A stretch of 36,461 nt of DNA, from NCBI GenBank assembly GCA_015680685.1, contig MNCI01003660.1, positions 51,899 through 88,359 of the forward strand. The letters are read 5' to 3'. The notes below the pieces were generated by a model that saw only the letters and a program-made list of their open reading frames with translations, did not search any database and was not told the DNA's origin. Origin of the DNA: Gnetum montanum (taxonomy: Eukaryota > Streptophyta > Gnetopsida > Gnetales > Gnetaceae). Position numbers and translations under genes: made by a program. Each line of letters opens with the position of its first letter. Position 1 is the stretch's first letter. Positions 30,425-36,461 of the stretch are shown piece after piece.

Positions 30425-31544
30425 GTTGATGTCTAGAGGATTGACCTACAAAACATCAACAAAGAATGTGAGACATTTCTTTAGGTTCAACACTAATGAT
30501 TTCCTTTCCACATTTGATTTTGTAGCTATCGAATCATGCCAAGGAGTATTTGCAATGATGAAGTAAGGTCAAGATGGAATGATGGTGATCTAGTATGGGG
30601 TAATGGCTACATTGGCTATTGGAGATGGCTAAATAGGCTAATGAAGAATTTCAAATTTTGTAACATCATGGTCACGACATAGTGATATGTTTACTAGCTA
30701 ATGAGGTCTTCATACTTCTTGCTTGTGGTACTAGTTACATTGGCTTGAGTTTGAGGAAACTAATGTTTTGATCTCAACTAATTTGACCACTTGGCTTCTT
30801 TATTTTTTTCTTCTTATTTTTTGGAGCCATTTATTTGTTTAAATTTAAGCTACATTAAGCTCCTAGCTTTCTTGACTTTTCTTCCTTTTTTGTTTTGTGG
30901 GACTGAAATCATTATTTATGTTTCGATGTCAAGGTTGAACTCTTGTTATCTTGCTAAATGAAGTGTCTAGAGATTTAGTGAACTAATTGATAGATCATTT
31001 TAAGAATGTCAAATGGCCATGGTACATGAGTGTCAAACATAGGTTTTCAACATTATCAAGGTTAGGAAGACCAAATTTTATATATGGTTATGGACTATAA
31101 AAGGGTAACAAGAATGATATGAGGCAAGAACTATTATCATGATCAAACAAGCTAGACAAATCTCATGTGTTGAGATTTCCTGGTAACTTACTACTATGAT
31201 GAGTCATACCTTCACGATGACTTCAGGCCCATCCTGCAAACATAACTTCAAGAGAATAAGAAAACAAATCAAAGAATACATGTAATTATAAGAGATTACA
31301 TGAGGTACTAAGCAAATGTTTGACCATCATGAGTTAAAATTGGTAGATCTTGAGAATTCTATATCCTTTTTAGTGGGTTTAAACAAAGTTTACAATGCTT
31401 TGAGATGTCAAAGAGATAGAAGGTGATGTAAGCTCACTTGTTTATAAGCTACAAGGTCCATCAATATCACAATTCTTGTTTAGATCTGCAAAGAAAGACA
31501 AAAAAAAGAAAAAAAAAAAGAAAAAGACTAAAAGCAAATAAGTC
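30425..31544 (-). other. Family A 3' internal non-coding region (copy 3)
   Basis: Reverse complement of a region homologous to 20177-21280; no gene. At its upstream end (about 31500-31544, minus strand) a T-rich tract precedes CTTTGCAGATCTAAAC, matching CTTTGTTTGCAGGCCTAGA at 20200. Homology then jumps directly to pre-RT sequence. Confidence 0.65.
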
Positions 31545-31720
31545 AATATTAGATGTCCTCATAGAATCTTGTAAAGGCTTTGATGCTATATTGAAGGACC
31601 TTGGTGATTTCTTGAGCAAGTTGAGATTTTAAGTGAGGAACTTAATTTTAGTGTTTGCTTCTCACCATCATGGGTTCTAATGGGGACTTCAATTAGGGCA
31701 TATTCTATGATGTTTCTAAT
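31545..31720 (-). pseudogene. pol: Family A pre-RT pol fragment joined to 3' region by deletion
   Basis: The minus strand reads THDGEKQTLKLSSSLK, then a segment matching HNGEEKTFKLSSSLE on the plus strand at 36087. It continues through CAAGAAATCACCAAGGTCC and AAAGCCTTTAC...TATGAGGACAT, the equivalent of the family FAW.YEDM region. The next bases belong to the 3' region, so RT, RNase H and integrase are all missing. This is an internally deleted, non-autonomous family A copy. Confidence 0.7.
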
Positions 31721-32312
31721 TTCAAGTTCAAGAGGAGTCAAGCCACTTTAGGGTAGTAAGGCTACATGGTTAAAAGACTTTTAAGTTCAAGGTTTAAGTA
31801 TTCAAGGTCATTTGAATGATTGACATTACTAGAAGGATCCACCAAAGCTTAAAAGTAAGCCAAATTATTCTCACATCCTCCTAGCTCAATCCTACATATC
31901 AACCTAACTATCAAGTGGCATTTGCATGATATACTTTTATCAAAAATAAAAAGTTAAAATAATGTAAGAGAATGTAATAGTACAACACAATAAAGAAAAA
32001 TAGGGTTAAAACAAAGTAAAAAAAGGCAAAACAAGGTGAAATAAGGGCCAAATGATGTTAAAGTAGGGTAAAATAATGTAGAATAAGGTTTAAAAAGGTA
32101 AAAAAGTGTTGAATAAGGTTAAAAATAATATTAAATAATAATAATTTATTATTTAAATTACTATGTATTCAAAATAGACTATAATTTGATAAAAAAAATG
32201 CAAAAAATGAATAAAATAATGGGTTTTAAGATCAAATAAGCTATAAATGACCAAATATTCCTCATTTTTAGTGTGTTTAATCTGATGTAACAATGTGTGG
32301 GCATCATGGAAT
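31721..32312. other. Family A upstream region (minus copy), low-complexity
   Basis: No gene. 31721-31960 is homologous (complement) to 35820-36060. Around 31970-32120 the plus strand has a degenerate series of AAGGTTAAAA / AAGGTAAAA units, a purine-rich simple-sequence tract. Confidence 0.5.
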
Positions 32313-32560
32313 AGGTTAGTAGCATGTTTAACCTAGTGGGATATCTTATGAGTATCTTGGACTAGGTTCGCAACATATTTGGCCTAGTGGAACAACTTAT
32401 GAGCATCCTAGACCAGGTTGGTAGCATGTTTTACCTAGCATGACAAGTTCTAAGTAATATTAACTGGATTAACAACTTGTTTGGGCTTGTATGGTAGCGT
32501 ATGAATTGTGTGGACTAGGTTAATAGCTTGTTTATATCAAACAAGCTATCAAAAAAACTT
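32313..32560 (+). repeat. 51-bp tandem repeat, 4 full copies
   Basis: Units at 32313, 32364, 32415 and 32466 are exactly 51 bp each, and a fifth begins at 32517. Each opens AGGTTNRYARCATGTTT and ends near TTGGACT. A diverged relative (GGTAGCTTGTTTATG) continues to about 32720. It lies in the 5' part of the minus-strand family A copy. Confidence 0.82.
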
Positions 32561-32720
32561 GTACAACATATGGAAATTAGATGGATAGAATTGGTAGCTT
32601 GTTTATGGATAGAATTAGTAGCTTGTTTATGTCAAATAAGTATGGGAGTTAGATAAATAGTGTTGACAACTTGTTATGTCAAACAAGCTAATAAAACATA
32701 TGAAACTTAGATGGATAGCA

Positions 32721-34240
32721 TATGGAATAATAAAAACTAATTTAACCAGAGATTGTACCATATGAAATTAATTTCACTTCTTATTTCATTCCCCCAACAT
32801 TTGAAACCCTTGGTATTTTTCCTATGATCTATGGGGCCTAAATATCACCAAAATTGACCATGTTGGTAGCATGTGAAAGTAGGAAAACCAAATATCTCAT
32901 CAAGAAGCAATGTGTAAACCTAATTTCAATCTTAATTTTACAACCCTAGTGTGTTTGGGGTAGTCCTTAGCTTGTTTGGGAATTCATACCTAGCATGTAT
33001 AAGCTAGAGAGGGGATTTCACCACCAAAACCCAACGTATGAGATCAATCTCAATTTCAATTTCATTGGTATAGCATGTGATAGCTAGATTGGGATCATAA
33101 AACTCCACCTATAGTGTATCCAAATAAATCTAGTCTTTTCTGCTTCTTGTGCTTAGATTGTGAAAGCAAACCTTGGAATTTCAAGCTTCTTTTGGTGACA
33201 TTCAAAAGCTGAAAACACAAGGTCTGATAGCCATGGTAGGGAAGAATGAATCGAAAAGTAGGAATGTAGGCATGGAAGAAGCAATGAAGGCTAAGAGGAT
33301 TTTTTTGAGGCTTTCCAACCCATCCATAGAAGAGTACCCATTTTCTCTACATTTTCTTTTGTTTTCTAGCTCAAATTAACAATGTTCTAGATTTTTTTGG
33401 CTTGTGTGTGATAAGATTATTAAATTTTGACTACATCGAATGAATGTCCTAGGCTTTTTAGAAATCATAGGAATGAGATTAGTTTTTTATTGGATTTTTT
33501 TATAGTGAAGATTTAGAGTTTTCTTATTACATATGCAATGTTTTGGCCTATTTTGCTTATTATCTACACTTCTAATTTTTTCAGTAACTAGATTGTTAGC
33601 ATTGATAGGGTTTTCTAGCTCTAGCCTTAGGAAATGTAGTGCAGTAGGGTTGTAGGCCATGTTAATATTTCTTTTATAATTTTTCAATAGTCATTTTGCA
33701 CCAAACTAAGGCTTTTTTGAGAAATATTTGGTGAATTTGGACCTTTTCTACACCTATATCTGTAGTGTTTTGATCAATCCTAGCTTGTTAAATAATGTTT
33801 ATGGCCTAGAAAATTTTTTAAATTTTTTAATGATTTTTTCTAGCACCAGAAACTAGCATTTTTCTCCATTTCCTGCTTGAATGTAGTGTTTTGGGTTTTT
33901 TCTAGCTAGTATTGGTAGTGTTCTAATGTTTGAGGCTTGGAATCAATCTTATGATTTTTCTATGACCTCATAGTTAGCATGTTTGGCCTTTGGTCCCAAT
34001 ACTATAGCTTATTTTCCTTTTCCTACCTGTTACTACAACATATTAGGCACTTTGGGGGGTTTTCTATCGGAAAGAATGGCAGTGTATAGGCTCTTAAGGT
34101 TAAGAAATCTCAATGTTCTTTGCTTTCTTTCCCTCATTCCTAGCATTTTTTATTGTCTTAGCTCCTAAGATATTATTTTTGGAATTTTTCTACTCCATAA
34201 TCCTCAACACTATTAATCTTGGTCACCTATTTTAATGAAA
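32721..34240. other. Gene-free region
   Basis: No supportable gene. The 68-codon frame at 33173-33379 and the minus frame 33487-33687 match no family. Short recurrences of TAGCATGT and TAGTGTTTT suggest more diverged repeats. It is the likely boundary zone between the minus family A copy and the plus copy entering from about 34 kb. Confidence 0.4.
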
Positions 34241-34450
34241 ATCTTGTTTTATGTCAACTGTCTGTGAAAATGCCTATTCCTATTATGTATGTCAACTGTT
34301 TGACAAAATGTCAAACTTAGTTTTTTCTTAGTTAGTGTTTGAAAAAAATATTAAATTTGGTTTTAAATTATCAAACTCTGTTTTTCTTATCAATTGTTTG
34401 ATAAAATGTCCATCTTTGTTTTTTTGTGCCCAATATTTGAAAAAATGACA
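34241..34450. repeat. Degenerate TGTTTGAYAAAATGTC repeat
   Basis: TGTTTGACAAAATGTCAAA, GTTTGAAAAAAATATTAAA, GTTTGATAAAATGTCCAT and ATTTGAAAAAATGACAAA recur at about 40-60 bp spacing, separated by T-rich runs. Confidence 0.6.
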
Positions 34451-36039
34451 AATTTAGACTAAGTGTAATCTCATTTGTGTTTACAAGACTAACTACATGT
34501 GTATGGTCATCATTGTCAATTTTGATATTATTTTATGTTATAATTTTTATTTTAATCTTAACGTGTTCTAATGTTTACAAGTTTTACCTATTTTTGTTCA
34601 CAGGTCTTTGGTGATCACAATGATGGTTTTAGCAACATTTCTCCTCCCCCTCTCTAGTTTAGTCTAAGCTAACCAAGAACCTTGTCGAAACATGCCTAAA
34701 CCCTAGAGCCTTAGAAAATGAGCCAAAATTCATTCTTTGTCATCTTTTTCTCATCAAGAATCCTTGACTACATTGGGAACTTCATGCTCAGTGTAGTCCC
34801 ATGCTATCTAGCCATCCAAGGCCCAAACAGGCATGAAAATTAGCATTTTTTTGCCTCAAAATCCTCTAGCAACACTAGTTACCCTAGAAGCTCATTAGGA
34901 TGGTTGATCAAGCTCCAATACTTACCAAAATCCATTTCTTAGGAAGGTAGGGACTATGATGGGCTAGTGTATTCCACTTGGGAGAAAAACTGTGATGATG
35001 AAAACCAATGGTAAGTAGCTCAAAATGGTTCAAAATTCACCAAGAATGATCATAATCCTACCTCCATGGCCCCTTGCCAAGAATTTAAGTCTATTTCAAC
35101 CCTAGGAATTGTGACTATGCTAAGGCTTGGTAGCCTAGTGTAGTAACCCTTTTATCTAAGAATTTCAACCTTCTAGAAAGTTAAAATGGTGCCAAAACTT
35201 TCCATTATTTAATACCTACCCCCTTGTGCTAGCTATTTAGACCACCCGAAGCTCAAAAATGATCATGTTAATACCTAAAAAGTGCCCCTGAATGTCAAGT
35301 ACTCTGGAAGAAGGTAGGACTATGCTTGGCTACTGTAGTCATGAGTAGGGCCCATCCTAGTCACAACAAAAATGCCATTTTTTCTTTGAAACATCTCTAG
35401 AATGATCTTTGCGTGTGCCCAAACTCTCCAAAAAACCTTATAGCCCCATACCATGGCCCACTAAGGCCATAAACTGGCAAAATCTAACTATGTTTGACTA
35501 GCATTAGCCAATTCTTTGTCACATGTATTCCATTCATATAGATTTAACCTTGTTTTTGGCCTTATTTTGCATTGTTGACCTTCTTTTTCATCAATTGACT
35601 TTATATAGCCTCTATATAACTCAATGTTTTATCATGTTCACCTTATCTTCTTTGTTGTGACCTTTGATTAACCTTCTATGACCTTTTTTTTAATCTCGTT
35701 GGTCATTATTTAACTCTTATAACCTTACTTGAACTTGTTTTAATTTTTGTTTATTAGTGGAATAGCATATGTTCACATGACTACTATATCATTATAGCAT
35801 TTTTTGCTCATTTTTACCTAGGAGCCACTTAATATGCTTATTGTGGATATGCAAGACTAAAGTATGGACACCTGGGAGCAAACTGCCTTACCTTTAAGCC
35901 TAAGGAGGCCTCATGGTAATGTTGAATGATGTATCAATTCTCATAATCTAGGTCTTGAGCTTGAGAGTTTTTTAAACCACATAGCCTTGATTAAAAAAAC
36001 ATCTAGAGTGACTTGAAAACCTAGTTAAAACCATTGATC
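34451..36039 (+). repeat. Family A leader with ~180-bp tandem structure
   Basis: There is no gag or other gene. A block of type GACTATGMTNGGCTAGTGTAGT recurs near 34780, 34955, 35117 and 35317, with intervening AAAATGGTNCAAAANTT-like sequence, giving a degenerate tandem repeat of roughly 160-200 bp. A T-rich acceptor-like TTTTTGTTCACAGG lies at about 34593. From 35820 on the sequence is homologous to the complement of 31721-31960. Confidence 0.45.
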
Positions 36040-36062
36040 TAGAGGCTAGTGACATTATTGAG

Positions 36063-36461
36063 GACTTTTTGGCTAAGGTTCCTATCACAACACATAACGG
36101 TGAGGAGAAAACCTTTAAACTAAGTTCCTCATTAGAACCTCAACAGGCTCAAGACATCACCAAGGTCCAACAAAATAATAATAAGGCCTTTGCTTGGTTA
36201 TATGAAGATATGTCAAGCCTAGATCTATGGCTAGTTTAGCACAACATCATACTTGATCTTATCATTAGACCATTTAAGCAGAAAGTTTGCAAGATTAGAC
36301 AAGATTTTACCTTGGAAGTTCATGATGAAATCACAAAGCTATACCAAGCTAGTTTCATTAGAGCTATTGACTATGTAGACTAGGTATCCAGCATTGTGGT
36401 AGTCCCTAAGAAAAATGGGAGTATCTATAAATAAGGTAATCATTAAGAATGACATTCCTTT
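36063..36461 (+). pseudogene. pol: Ty3/gypsy family A pol: pre-RT and start of RT, cut by window end
   Basis: In one frame from 36063: DFLAKVPI, HNGEEKTFKLSSSLE, then KAFAWLYEDMSSLDLWLV (family FAWSYEDMPGLD..LV), stop TAG 36237, then HNIILD, FKQKVCKIR (family KPVKQKLRR), EITKLYQASFIRAIDY (family EI.KLL.AGFIR...Y) and VSSIVVVPKKNGSI (family V.N.V.VPKK.G..R). That is the N-terminal start of gypsy RT; the catalytic box would lie beyond the window. A second stop is in DY-VD-stop-VSS, and a third follows GSIYK. It defines the plus orientation of this family A copy. Confidence 0.85.

Noticed and set aside
32313-32560. CRISPR-like array
   Set aside because: Units are contiguous and diverged with no unique spacers, in a plant retroelement; an ordinary tandem repeat.
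33173-33379. 68-codon host gene
   Set aside because: No recognisable domain, and it lies in a repeat-like AT-rich region.

Overview
The window reads as nuclear DNA of a seed plant. It is a gene-poor, AT-rich stretch built almost entirely of nested, decayed LTR retrotransposons. The evidence is plant-style Ty3/gypsy and Ty1/copia protein remnants, LTRs with TG...CA-type ends, a primer-binding site resembling initiator-methionine tRNA complementarity, polypurine tracts and plant-type stop-codon decay. No intact host gene, rRNA or complete tRNA was found. The species cannot be named from the sequence. Two single N bases (1621, 8564) suggest unpolished assembly.

Layout, left to right. (1) 1-7101 is CpG-richer and better preserved. 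It holds a Ty3/gypsy gag with zinc knuckle and Pro/His-rich tail (1-1449), then a promoter-like block of CG palindromes next to a TATA box (2645-2738). Next comes a 928-codon frame with a plant-transposon-like N-terminal domain and a coiled-coil C-terminal half, broken by 18 stops but no frameshift (3208-5994). A polypurine tract and a 936-bp LTR (6166-7101) follow; the LTR carries the same palindrome/TATA arrangement. (2) 7102-9019 is AT-rich and gene-free. (3) 9020-11801 is a dead Ty1/copia RT-RNase H gene, split by a solo LTR of gypsy family A. (4) 13234-18735 is family B, a non-autonomous LTR element (LTR, PBS, about 4.5 kb internal, PPT, partial LTR). It has no gag-pol but carries an intronless CCR4-type deadenylase pseudogene (16742-17859). 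(5) 18736-22409 is the 3' half of a family A gypsy element: RNase H tail, integrase, 3' UTR and LTR. (6) 24508-27931 (minus) is family C gypsy pol: RT, RNase H and integrase. (7) 29418-31720 (minus) is a second family A element, with almost all of pol deleted. (8) About 33.1-36.46 kb is leader, tandem repeats and the start of family A pol on the plus strand, cut by the window edge.

The coding remnants are parts of retrotransposon replication machinery (Gag, RT, RNase H, integrase), all inactivated. The exception is the CCR4-like deadenylase copy, which looks like a captured host mRNA carried inside element B. The most unusual items are that capture, the CG-palindrome promoters repeated before two TATA boxes, and the frameshift-free, TAG/TGA-biased stop pattern of the 3208-5994 frame.
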